From: JBGPBY01 sp041481485
GTDB lineage: Bacteria; Acidobacteriota; Terriglobia; 20CM-2-55-15
DNA: 5,074 nt
Direction of reading: 5' to 3'
NCBI GenBank assembly: GCA_041481485.1
Contig: JBGPBY010000533.1
Span: 1-5,074 of the forward strand
Shown: positions 1-5,074 of the stretch, in pieces
Layout: every line of letters begins with the position of its first letter
Position numbering within the stretch: the first letter of the stretch is position 1
Made by a program: the position numbers and the translations under genes
Notes under the pieces: model-generated
The model's input: the letters and a program-made list of their open reading frames with translations, nothing else
The model's database searches: none
Told to the model about the DNA's origin: nothing

Positions 1-156
1 CTCACCGGTTGCCGTCGCGAAACGGTCGAGACGCCGTCCAGACAAGGCGCGCGACCGAGGCCGACGCAGGCGTACTTTACAGTACGTCGAGTCGGCCGAC
101 CGAGCGCAACGCAGTCTGGGCGAGCGTCTCGATCGTTGCAGCAGGCAACCGGTGAG
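1..156. repeat. 156-bp imperfect palindrome (long stem-loop, REP/MITE-like)
   Basis: The outer 13 bases (CTCACCGGTTGCC) are the exact reverse complement of bases 144-156. The exact centre is CGTAC-TTTACA-GTACG at 71-86. Between them the arms pair in blocks, for example CCAGAC (38-43) with GTCTGG (114-119) in perfect register, and TCGAGACG (26-33) with CGTCTCGA (125-132) shifted by one base. The arms are therefore diverged with small indels. There is no reading frame of note. The element lies about 20 bp beyond the stop of the minus-strand LuxR-type gene, so a transcript of that gene would run into it and could end there. It begins at the window edge, so it may extend further left. The layout resembles dispersed palindromic repeats of bacterial intergenic regions. 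That it is multicopy is inference. Confidence 0.85.
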
Positions 157-162
157 AAATGC

Positions 163-180
163 GGGCTAGCCCTGGGCTAG
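163..180. repeat. Short palindrome plus direct repeat at the luxR-type stop
   Basis: GGGCTAGCCC (163-172) is a perfect 10-bp palindrome, followed by a second GGGCTAG (174-180) that contains the stop codon of the minus-strand regulator. It fills most of the gap between that stop and the 156-bp palindrome. It may be a target-site scar or chance; no function is visible. Confidence 0.35.
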
Positions 181-959
181 GACTGGAATCCCACCTTGCG
201 GAAAAGAAGAGCGACGGCTGCCGAACGGCCGCTTACATTTAAAATTGCAAAGATGTTTTCGAGGTGTTTCTTGATGGTGAGCGCGCTGACACCCAACAGT
301 ACCGCAGCTTCGGCATTACTGTACCCGGCCGCGATCATTTCCAACACTTCGGATTGTCTCCGGCTGAGACCCAACTCTTCCATCGCGGCAGCAATATTCA
401 GCACGGGGATTGTCTTCCAATTCTCCAGCATGGTGATGCGCTTCGCATTCCGATATGCCTGAATGATGTGAGGACCAAGGCGATTCAGCCGGTCGACCTC
501 GATAGTGCGAAAGCTGCGCTCCCCGCGTGAGACGGCAACTCCCGCTGCACAGGCGGGATCCGTTGGCATCATGAGTACAACCTGATCTTCGACATGCAAT
601 TTGCGGTAAAACTCACAGTAAATTCCCTTCTCGTGAAACTCTGGGGCGGACCAGTGGTCCGAGATTCGCCGCGCTATCCCGGTATGTCGGAAATCCATGA
701 CGATGGGGTGTTGCTGAAAGTATCTCTGAAGCACTTCGTAGGATTCCTCAACGGTGGCAAACCCTGTGGGGTAGTCTTCCGGATCTGCGCATCCCTTGAT
801 TGCTCCGGTGCGATAGTTGATTTCGGTAACTGCGACAACATCACCGGGAATCAACAGCTTTACAGCGGCAATAATGCGGGCCGATACCATTGTCAGATTC
901 GCGGATTCATACAGATCGAGGAGCGCCTTTTGAAATCGAGAGTCTTCAGAAATTGGCAT
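177..959 (-). CDS. LuxR-family transcriptional regulator with C-terminal HTH
   Basis: A 260-aa DNA-binding regulator is predicted. The C-terminal part (about residues 198-249) is a typical LuxR/GerE helix-turn-helix: LSRRQSEVLEMIAAGYSNAEAA, then VSALTIKKHLENIFAILNV and GRSAA, matching the family pattern LTxRExEVL..G.sNkEIA..L..S..TVk.H...Lf.KL.V..R..A. The first about 175 residues form a sensor-like region with no receiver-domain phospho-acceptor pattern. The segment GIYCEFYRKLHVEDQVVL, and a later RSFRTIEVDRLNRLGPHIIQAYRNA, resemble GAF-like N-termini of orphan LuxR regulators. The ligand is unknown. A GTG at 977 would add six residues, but the ATG at 957-959 has GGAGG five bases upstream and is preferred. 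The gene is divergent from the outer-membrane protein frame that starts near 1027. The LuxR assignment is strong; target genes are unknown. Confidence 0.88.
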   Translation of the reverse strand: MPISEDSRFQKALLDLYESANLTMVSARIIAAVKLLIPGDVVAVTEINYRTGAIKGCADPEDYPTGFATVEESYEVLQRYFQQHPIVMDFRHTGIARRISDHWSAPEFHEKGIYCEFYRKLHVEDQVVLMMPTDPACAAGVAVSRGERSFRTIEVDRLNRLGPHIIQAYRNAKRITMLENWKTIPVLNIAAAMEELGLSRRQSEVLEMIAAGYSNAEAAVLLGVSALTIKKHLENIFAILNVSGRSAAVALLFRKVGFQS

Positions 960-964
960 GCCCG

Positions 965-969
965 CCTCC
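965..969 (-). promoter_or_regulatory. Ribosome binding site deciding the LuxR-type start
   Basis: Read on the minus strand this is GGAGG, five bases before the ATG at 957-959. It lies inside the alternative GTG-initiated extension, which has no comparable site upstream, so it favours the shorter 260-aa protein. Confidence 0.7.
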
Positions 970-1026
970 GTTTGCACAATCGTGAACCGCCGTCATCGGA
1001 TATAGCGTCGGCGAAGCGTCAGGGGG

Positions 1027-1662
1027 ATGCTTTACGCCGAAGGGCAAATTGGAACACGCGTTAGATGCATGGGATTATACCCACATCGGAAGGAAATCCA
1101 ATTGGCGCAGGAAGGAATCTCCCGGATCAAAACTCCCACCTCCGGTTATTTCTTCAAAAGGAATACGGCTTTTGAAGTGAATTTCGTGCATGCCAAGGCG
1201 ATCGTGACTCAGGATCAAAGCGTGCATATGACGGGAAAGCTTGCCGGACAACCTGTCGATAAAGACATGGTCCTGACCGAAGACGTGCTGACATACAAGC
1301 TCAACAACGGTGCAAACTTCGCGCTGTTCAATGTCGTCAAGCGGTTTCGCATCCTCAGGGAACCGCGGCAGACTGGCAGCATGTCCGTACTGGCCAAAGC
1401 CGGAATTGGTTTTGTTGCGCCGCATACGGAGAATTCCTTGTTCGGAGTATCGAATGAAAAGGGATTTCAATTCAGCGGGCCGGATCTGGGTGTCGAACTT
1501 GCCGTTCGTCTGCATCTGTTTCGCGCGTTCTACACGGAGTTCTGCGAGAAAGGTGTGTACGCCCGTTACCGCGAAATCAACATCAACCGGGGCCATGCGG
1601 AACAGGAACTATGGGCCCATGTCACTTCGCTGAGTTTCGGAGTGAGCTTCCTGACCTGGTGA
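1027..1662 (+). CDS. Outer-membrane beta-barrel protein, N-terminus apparently lost or scrambled
   Basis: The frame encodes 211 aa. From about residue 35 it reads like a small outer-membrane beta-barrel: KTPTSGYFFKRNTAFEVNF, then VHMTGKLAGQPVD, a run of alternating hydrophobic residues (NNGANFALFNVV), AKAGIGFVAPHTE, and a last strand (LWAHVTSLSFGVSF) ending in an aromatic Trp, as barrel proteins do. The pattern recalls a family often labelled lipid A oxidase-like or porin-family barrel; this is from memory and tentative. The first about 34 residues (MLYAEGQIGTRVRCMGLYPH...) look like neither a signal peptide nor a barrel strand. The ATG at 1027 has its purine run immediately adjacent, the ATG at 1069 has no ribosome binding site, and an in-frame TAG lies at 1003-1005. 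I therefore think this is a 5'-degraded gene, probably not exported. The opposite-strand frame at 1075-1596 shows no family features. Confidence 0.6.
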   Translation: MLYAEGQIGTRVRCMGLYPHRKEIQLAQEGISRIKTPTSGYFFKRNTAFEVNFVHAKAIVTQDQSVHMTGKLAGQPVDKDMVLTEDVLTYKLNNGANFALFNVVKRFRILREPRQTGSMSVLAKAGIGFVAPHTENSLFGVSNEKGFQFSGPDLGVELAVRLHLFRAFYTEFCEKGVYARYREININRGHAEQELWAHVTSLSFGVSFLTW

Positions 1663-1664
1663 AC

Positions 1665-1712
1665 ACTCCTCGCAATTGTGGGCGGTCATAGACCGCCCCT
1701 ACAGTGGGGAAT
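1665..1712 (+). repeat. 48-bp dispersed repeat, copy A, with 8-bp hairpin
   Basis: It contains a perfect hairpin GGGCGGTC-ATA-GACCGCCC (1680-1698) followed by CTACAGTGGGGAAT. The same 48-base unit occurs at 5015-5062 on the other strand with 42 of 48 positions identical by hand alignment and no gaps. It lies three bases after the stop of the beta-barrel frame. The hairpin could act as a transcript end, but no T-run follows. Confidence 0.85.
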
Positions 1713-1774
1713 CGCGATTACAGCTATTGTGCCGCCCTGAATACGTGTGCGAATTTATGAAACAGCCTACTTTG

Positions 1775-1794
1775 CCACCGGCGTCAGCCGGTGG
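1775..1794. repeat. Perfect 8-bp hairpin in convergent intergenic region
   Basis: CCACCGGC (1775-1782), loop GTCA, GCCGGTGG (1787-1794). It is flanked by an AT-richer stretch, with TAGCTAAAAC on the right. It sits between the convergent ends of the beta-barrel frame and the DUF4159 gene. It may be a dispersed intergenic repeat of its own or a bidirectional transcript end; there is no second copy in the window. Confidence 0.65.
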
Positions 1795-1808
1795 TAGCTA
1801 AAACCGCA

Positions 1809-1840
1809 GGATCATCCAGCCGCAGAGCGGCGGCAGATCC
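1809..1840 (-). terminator. Possible terminator hairpin after the DUF4159 gene
   Basis: GGATC (1809-1813) pairs with GATCC (1836-1840), and inside it GCCGC (1819-1823) pairs with GCGGC (1827-1831) around an AGA loop. It begins 14 bases past the stop of the minus-strand DUF4159 gene. On that strand the stem is followed by TGCGGTTTTAG, a short T-run a few bases away. It is a weak match to an intrinsic terminator. Confidence 0.4.
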
Positions 1841-1854
1841 AGCAAATCGAGCGT

Positions 1855-2610
1855 TCAATGCGTCATGGAGTAGAGGACGAAGTTGATTCCCAGCTTGAGG
1901 GCTTCAGCCGATGGTTTGAGCTTATATGTCGGGCGATCGATGAATTCCCAGTAGTCGCCGACGTCATTATTGAAGCAAATGATCATGGCCAGCCTTCCCT
2001 TGGCATCCGAAAAGCCATAGGTCAGTGCCTTCACATGGGTCATGGGATGTTCCATCATCAGTCCGTCGACGTCATAGAAGTTGTGAAGCAGGGGGTGCTG
2101 ATCGGTGAGAAGGAACATGTCGCGATCAGGAAATGCACGTACCAGATTGTCGCGGAACCGATCAAATTCTCGCTGCGCGTTCGCTTCGCCACCCTGGCCG
2201 CCAAAATCGTCGATCATGACGAATCCGCCGCGCTCGATGTACTGCCGCAGGTTTTCGATTTCCGGTTCTGTCAGCCGCATCTCACCAGGTTCGGAAACGT
2301 ACCCAAACGGATATTTGAAAACTTCCGGGCTCGACAACTCCACGACGCGATAGGACAGCCGGCTGGTATCCATGCCCGTCGTCTCCGTCATGATTTGAAG
2401 AATGTGCTCTTCGGCTACCGGAAAATCGTGAATCCAGCCTCCGCCGCCCCAGCCCGCGGTGTAATGCCATCGGGCCAGGACGAATTCCGAATTTGGCGGA
2501 ACATTGTTGACGGCGGCGTTATTGCGCAATCGTTCGCGCTGGCCCTCTGCAATCGGGCCGAGAATCAGAATGGCGACGATTGCGGCAATTGTCGGACGAG
2601 ATAGATTCAT
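1855..2610 (-). CDS. DUF4159-domain protein with signal peptide
   Basis: The protein is 251 aa. Residues 1-23 (MNLSRPTIAAIVAILILGPIAEG) form a short basic start plus a hydrophobic core, consistent with a signal peptide. The rest matches the DUF4159 pattern as I know it: FVLARWHY near residue 43, MRLTEPEIENLRQYIERGG then FVMIDDFGG (about 111-138), a DRDMFLLTDQHPLLHNFYD stretch (163-180), GRLAMIICFNNDVGDYWEF (205-223), and the closing SAEALKLGINFVLYSMTH. The family has a glutamine-amidotransferase-like fold without known activity and is often found near MoxR ATPase and von Willebrand/BatA-type genes; none is in this window. It lies 81 bp downstream of the sigma-factor gene on the same strand and could be cotranscribed. 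No ribosome binding site is visible before the ATG. A TAGAAT box, weakly like a -10, sits about 10 bases upstream without a clear -35. The antisense 248-aa frame is a shadow. The family call is confident; the function is unknown. Confidence 0.85.
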   Translation of the reverse strand: MNLSRPTIAAIVAILILGPIAEGQRERLRNNAAVNNVPPNSEFVLARWHYTAGWGGGGWIHDFPVAEEHILQIMTETTGMDTSRLSYRVVELSSPEVFKYPFGYVSEPGEMRLTEPEIENLRQYIERGGFVMIDDFGGQGGEANAQREFDRFRDNLVRAFPDRDMFLLTDQHPLLHNFYDVDGLMMEHPMTHVKALTYGFSDAKGRLAMIICFNNDVGDYWEFIDRPTYKLKPSAEALKLGINFVLYSMTH

Positions 2611-2691
2611 TGGCAGCGTATTCTATGTGAGATTTGGCGGTATCCACTCAGTTTTTGATGCCAGGAGAATCCAAATCAAACTGAACCGGGA

Positions 2692-3951
2692 TCACCCTGG
2701 AGTTTTGATCTCAATCAGCTTTTTCTCCAGAAATCTCCTTTCACTGTCGTTCGAAACCAGAGTGAGTGCGCGAGCGTAACTGTTCGCGGCCTCAGCCAGA
2801 GAGCCTGCCCTTCGGAACATTTCGGCACGTGTCGCATGAAGCAGGTGATAGTTTTCAAGTTCCCCACCGGCGGTGAGATCATCGAGGATTCTAAGCGCAG
2901 CCCCAGGACCGTCCACCATTGCGATCGCTACAGCGCGATTCAGCGAAACAACCGGCGAAGGTTGAAGTCTTTCCAGCAGTTCATACAATCGGTTGATTTG
3001 CTTCCAGTCGGTATCTTCAGCGCGGGAGGCCCGGCAATGCAGCGCTGCAATCGCGGATTGAATGGCGTACGGTCCGGGACCGCCGCGGAATCCTTCGTCC
3101 ACCAGCGGCAGCGCTTCGGCGATCTCTTCTCGATTCCACAGGAGGCGATCCTGGGCTTCCAGAAGAATCAAATCGCCGGACGAATCCATGCGGGCGGCAC
3201 GGCGGGAGTGGTGAAGCAGCATCAGGGCAAGCAATGCCGTCACTTCGCTCCGCTCGTGTTCGGCGATCAATGTCCTGACAATTCTCGCCAGGCGGATCGC
3301 TTCGTCGCAGAGGTCAGTTCGCAGGATCGGTCCGCCGCGAGTCGCGGCGTAGCCTTCATTGAAAATCAGATAGATCACTGCCAGAACGGCGTCAACTCGA
3401 TCTGGCAAATCTTTTGGACCTGGAACGCTGTAGGGAATTCCCGCATCACGAATTTTTCGTTTGGCGCGAACCAGGCGCTGCGCCATCGTGGGTTCCGGCA
3501 CAAGAAAGGCTCGGGCAATCTCGTCGGTTTCCAGTCCGCACAGGGTTCGCAGGGTCAGCGCAACCCGGGCTTCACGGGACAGCGCTGGATGGCAGCAGGT
3601 AAAAATCAAACGCAGGCGATCGTCCGGTATTTGGCTTGCATCCAGATTGGATTCGATATCAACGTCCGTTGTCAGTGGCTCCGTGACACGAATTTGCTCC
3701 AGCTTCTGTGCCAGATTCGTGCGCCGGCGGATACGATCAACGGCTTTATGCCTTGCCGCCTGAATCAGCCAGGCTCGTGGAAATTCCGGAATGCCGGTAG
3801 TTCTCCATTGATCTACAGCTGCGGCAAAGGCTTCCTGTGCCGCCTCTTCGGCCAGCTGAAAGTCGCCAAAAATGCGAATGAGCGCGGCAACAATTCGGCC
3901 CCAATCCGAGCGGTAAACGTTTTCGATTGCGGCATTGGCGTCGGTAAGCAT
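2692..3951 (-). CDS. ECF42-type RNA polymerase sigma factor with TPR-like C-terminal extension
   Basis: This 419-aa protein directs RNA polymerase to specific promoters. Sigma region 2 spans about residues 10-77 (DFQLAEEAAQEAFAAAVDQW, then PRAWLIQAARHKAVDRIRRR). Region 4 spans about 113-167 (DDRLRLIFTCCHPAL, then GLETDEIARAFLVPEPTMAQRLVRAKRKIR). A long C-terminal part follows, with the family signatures IYLIFNEGYAAT (193-204), AQDRLLWNRE, GPYAIQSAIAALHC, DWKQINRLYELL, SPVVSLNRAVAIA and a final helix repeat ending ERRFLEKKL. This architecture, about twice the usual ECF length with no separate anti-sigma factor, is that of the ECF42 group, in which the extension is thought to control activity. 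The neighbouring divergent DGPF gene is the partner expected for this group. The start at 3949-3951 has only a weak GGA beside it. A symmetric TGTCGA element upstream suggests autoregulation. The 374-aa antisense frame is a shadow. The inducing signal is unknown. Confidence 0.93.
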   Translation of the reverse strand: MLTDANAAIENVYRSDWGRIVAALIRIFGDFQLAEEAAQEAFAAAVDQWRTTGIPEFPRAWLIQAARHKAVDRIRRRTNLAQKLEQIRVTEPLTTDVDIESNLDASQIPDDRLRLIFTCCHPALSREARVALTLRTLCGLETDEIARAFLVPEPTMAQRLVRAKRKIRDAGIPYSVPGPKDLPDRVDAVLAVIYLIFNEGYAATRGGPILRTDLCDEAIRLARIVRTLIAEHERSEVTALLALMLLHHSRRAARMDSSGDLILLEAQDRLLWNREEIAEALPLVDEGFRGGPGPYAIQSAIAALHCRASRAEDTDWKQINRLYELLERLQPSPVVSLNRAVAIAMVDGPGAALRILDDLTAGGELENYHLLHATRAEMFRRAGSLAEAANSYARALTLVSNDSERRFLEKKLIEIKTPG

Positions 3952-3980
3952 TCCGTATGATAAATTTTTTCTGGCGAAGG

Positions 3981-4008
3981 TGTCGATTCGACGAACCTCC
4001 GGTCGACA
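3981..4008. promoter_or_regulatory. Symmetric two-way promoter element, candidate ECF42 target
   Basis: TGTCGA (3981-3986) and its reverse complement TCGACA (4003-4008) are separated by 16 bases. Reading right, TGTCGA is followed after 17 bases by CGACA (4004-4008). Reading left, TGTCGA (4008-4003) is followed after 17 bases by CGACA (3985-3981). As I recall it, the reported ECF42 promoter has TGTCGA at -35 and a CGA-containing -10, so both directions fit. The predicted transcript starts would fall near 4014-4016 rightward and 3973-3975 leftward. The element lies between the divergent sigma and DGPF genes. Activity is inferred. Confidence 0.65.
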
Positions 4009-4015
4009 TAGCTGC

Positions 4016-4020
4016 GGAGG
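4016..4020 (+). promoter_or_regulatory. Ribosome binding site of the 38-codon ORF
   Basis: GGAGG with a five-base spacer to the ATG at 4026-4028. If the rightward promoter is used, this site would lie almost at the 5' end of the transcript. Its quality is the main support for the small ORF. Confidence 0.5.
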
Positions 4021-4025
4021 CTGAA

Positions 4026-4142
4026 ATGAAAAATGTGGTGTCGGTATCCGGCGAAAGAGTTGTCATGCATTACCGAAAGTCATACGCTTCCGTTCTATCG
4101 GTTCGAGCAAATTCCGGTTGGACTCAGGAGAAAGAGCAATGA
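4026..4142 (+). CDS. Small ORF (38 aa) upstream of and overlapping the DGPF gene
   Basis: The predicted peptide begins MKNVVSVSGERVVMHYRK and ends GWTQEKEQ. It is basic, has no membrane segment, and I do not recognise it. Support comes from GGAGG at 4016-4020 with a five-base spacer, position immediately after the predicted rightward promoter, and a stop codon (TGA, 4140-4142) overlapping the DGPF start as ATGA (4139-4142). That overlap is typical of translational coupling. It could be a leader peptide, a real microprotein, or a chance frame in a 5' untranslated region of about 120 bases. The frame stays open further upstream to an ATG at 3957, but that would run through the promoter element and has no ribosome binding site. 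Conservation is untested. Confidence 0.4.
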   Translation: MKNVVSVSGERVVMHYRKSYASVLSVRANSGWTQEKEQ

Positions 4143-4495
4143 AGTACATGCTTTTGGTCTATCTCGATGAACACGCACTGAGCGACAGCGAACGCGAGGA
4201 GTGCTACCTCAAATCTGCCAAGCTTGCTCAGGATATTCATACCAGCGGACACTACCTGGATGCATCTCCTCTTCATTTGACATCAACCGCCACCAGCATT
4301 CGAGTGCGCGACGGCAGAAGTCTGGTTACCGACGGTCCCTTTGCCGAAACGCGAGAGCAGCTCGGTGGTTACTATCTCATCAACGCCAGAGACCTCGATG
4401 ATGCGATTGGAATTGCGAAGCAGATTCCAGCCGCACGCTGGGGAACTGTCGAAATCCGGCCGGTAATGGAAATCGCAGGCCTGCCGGCAGACTAA
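4139..4495 (+). CDS. DGPF-domain (YCII-related) protein, ECF42 partner
   Basis: The protein is 118 aa, the usual size for this family. It begins MKYMLLVYLDE, carries the naming motif in LVTDGPFAETREQLGGYYLI (DGPF at residues 65-68), and ends with AARWGTVEIRPVMEI, all characteristic of small cytosolic YCII-related proteins. The biochemical role is not established; genes of this family are the known conserved neighbours and targets of ECF42 sigma factors. The chosen ATG has AGGAG (4126-4130) eight bases upstream; an in-frame ATG at 4118 would add seven residues without family support. It follows the 38-codon ORF with an ATGA overlap and precedes the membrane-protein gene by ten bases, so the three probably form one transcript driven by the divergent promoter element. 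Confidence 0.92.
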   Translation: MKYMLLVYLDEHALSDSEREECYLKSAKLAQDIHTSGHYLDASPLHLTSTATSIRVRDGRSLVTDGPFAETREQLGGYYLINARDLDDAIGIAKQIPAARWGTVEIRPVMEIAGLPAD

Positions 4496-4505
4496 GGAGC
4501 AGAAC

Positions 4506-4985
4506 ATGAAGATTTTTGGAAAACCGCTGTCGGAGTATTTGTCGTTCGGAAGATTGTTCCTCGTTCTGGTCCCATTGACGGGGATTATTCGATTGTTGCT
4601 GTCACTTCAGGGATACCCCATTGCAAGTGTCCGATGGGTCAGCATGACGGCGGTTGGATTTATCGGCGTAGTCTATTTCGCAATCCGAGTTCACACTACT
4701 GGATTTGGCGGATACAAGGAGCTTCTGGTGTTGTGCACGCTTCAAAATCTGACGTCGCAGATCGTAAGCATCGCGGGAATCCTTCAGGCACTGCTATCCG
4801 GCGTGACCAATATTTACAGCACTTCGGAATTTTCGTTCGGAGCGGATCCCAAATCCCACATTCTGGCTCACGTGTTTATCGGTACGACAGCGGGCTCCAT
4901 TGTCCCATGGCTGATTGGGTGTCTGGTCCTGTTCGTGGTGCGCAAGGTCGTGGGCGACAGAGGTACAGCGCTCAGCCCGCAGTAG
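4506..4985 (+). CDS. Uncharacterised four-helix membrane protein in the DGPF operon
   Basis: This 159-aa integral membrane protein has four predicted hydrophobic helices by eye: about residues 14-34 (FGRLFLVLVPLTGIIRLLLSL), 43-62 (RWVSMTAVGFIGVVYFAIRV), 72-98 (LLVLCTLQNLTSQIVSIAGILQALL) and 118-145 (LAHVFIGTTAGSIVPWLIGCLVLFVV). Both ends are likely cytoplasmic, with a basic tail (RKVVGDR). Between helices 2 and 3 lies HTTGFGGYKELL, and between 3 and 4 a loop with polar residues and the sequence GADPKSHILAH. I recognise no named family. AAGGAG (4494-4499), overlapping the DGPF stop, sits six bases before the ATG, so expression is almost certainly coupled to the DGPF gene. It may take part in the unknown ECF42 response; that is inference from position only. 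Confidence 0.85.
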   Translation: MKIFGKPLSEYLSFGRLFLVLVPLTGIIRLLLSLQGYPIASVRWVSMTAVGFIGVVYFAIRVHTTGFGGYKELLVLCTLQNLTSQIVSIAGILQALLSGVTNIYSTSEFSFGADPKSHILAHVFIGTTAGSIVPWLIGCLVLFVVRKVVGDRGTALSPQ

Positions 4986-5014
4986 GGATGCTTAATTTGC
5001 AGCAGGCGCGGTGT

Positions 5015-5062
5015 ATTCCCCAATGTAGTGGCGGTCTATGACCGCCCGCAATTCGGAGGAAT
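5015..5062 (-). repeat. 48-bp dispersed repeat, copy B (inverted relative to copy A)
   Basis: The reverse complement matches 1665-1712 over all 48 bases with six differences and no gap. Its hairpin is GGCGGTC-TAT-GACCGCC (5030-5046). The unit begins ATTCCC and ends GGAAT-like (GGAGGAAT), so its tips are also partly self-complementary. It starts 29 bases after the stop of the membrane-protein gene and may act as its transcript end, though no T-run is present. The last 12 bases of the window show nothing further. Confidence 0.85.
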
Positions 5063-5074
5063 GCAGGCCTATCA

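Noticed and set aside
1..156. CRISPR array or tRNA-like structure
   Set aside because: The region is a single palindrome without repeated spacer units and without a cloverleaf or anticodon arm.
1001..1006. TATAGC/CTATAT box as a promoter of the LuxR-type gene
   Set aside because: Only a partial -10 match (GCTATATC on the minus strand) and no convincing -35 at the right distance.
594..1064. 156-aa plus-strand frame opposite the LuxR-type regulator
   Set aside because: It is a shadow of a gene with a clear helix-turn-helix domain and a good ribosome binding site.
1075..1596. 173-aa minus-strand frame across the beta-barrel region
   Set aside because: No motif, signal peptide or ribosome binding site; the plus strand gives a barrel-like pattern with a proper C-terminus.
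1858..2604. 248-aa plus-strand frame opposite the DUF4159 gene
   Set aside because: It mirrors a gene with a signal peptide and clear DUF4159 motifs; the translation has no recognisable domain.
2836..3960. Long 374-aa plus-strand frame opposite the sigma-factor gene
   Set aside because: It is antisense to a strongly recognisable ECF42 sigma factor, shows no family motif, and has no ribosome binding site.
4118..4138. Earlier ATG extending the DGPF protein by seven residues
   Set aside because: The AGGAG at 4126-4130 lies inside this extension and family members start with the MKYMLL-type strand.

Overview
The window is a 5,074-bp chromosomal-looking segment of moderate GC content (slightly above half by eye) from a Gram-negative bacterium. 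The lineage cannot be proven from sequence alone. An outer-membrane beta-barrel gene, a DUF4159 gene, an ECF42-type sigma factor with a DGPF partner, and short hairpin-bearing dispersed repeats in the gaps together suggest an Acidobacteria-like soil or environmental genome. This is inference. No phage, plasmid, tRNA, rRNA or CRISPR feature was seen.

Left part (1-1662): a 156-bp imperfect palindrome opens the window. It lies just past the stop of a minus-strand LuxR-type regulator (177-959). Divergent from that regulator is a plus-strand outer-membrane beta-barrel reading frame (1027-1662). Its C-terminal two thirds look intact, but it has no recognisable signal peptide or ribosome binding site, so its 5' end is probably lost or scrambled.

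Middle (1663-1854): a convergent intergenic region holds three separate hairpins. One belongs to a 48-bp repeat that recurs in inverted orientation at 5015-5062.

Right part (1855-4985): a minus-strand DUF4159 protein with a signal peptide lies 81 bp downstream of a minus-strand ECF42-type sigma factor (sigma2, sigma4 and a long TPR-like C-terminal extension). Divergent from the sigma gene is a tight plus-strand unit: a 38-codon ORF with a good ribosome binding site, a DGPF (YCII-related) protein whose start overlaps that ORF's stop as ATGA, and a four-helix membrane protein whose ribosome binding site overlaps the DGPF stop. Pairing of ECF42 sigma factors with DGPF genes is known. In the divergent region sits a symmetric element, TGTCGA-N16-TCGACA (3981-4008). 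Each half can serve as the -35 for one direction and overlaps the CGACA -10 of the other. It looks like a compact two-way promoter through which the sigma factor would drive both itself and the DGPF unit.

The best candidates for something undescribed are this two-way promoter, the translationally coupled 38-aa ORF, and the uncharacterised membrane protein attached to an ECF42/DGPF pair.
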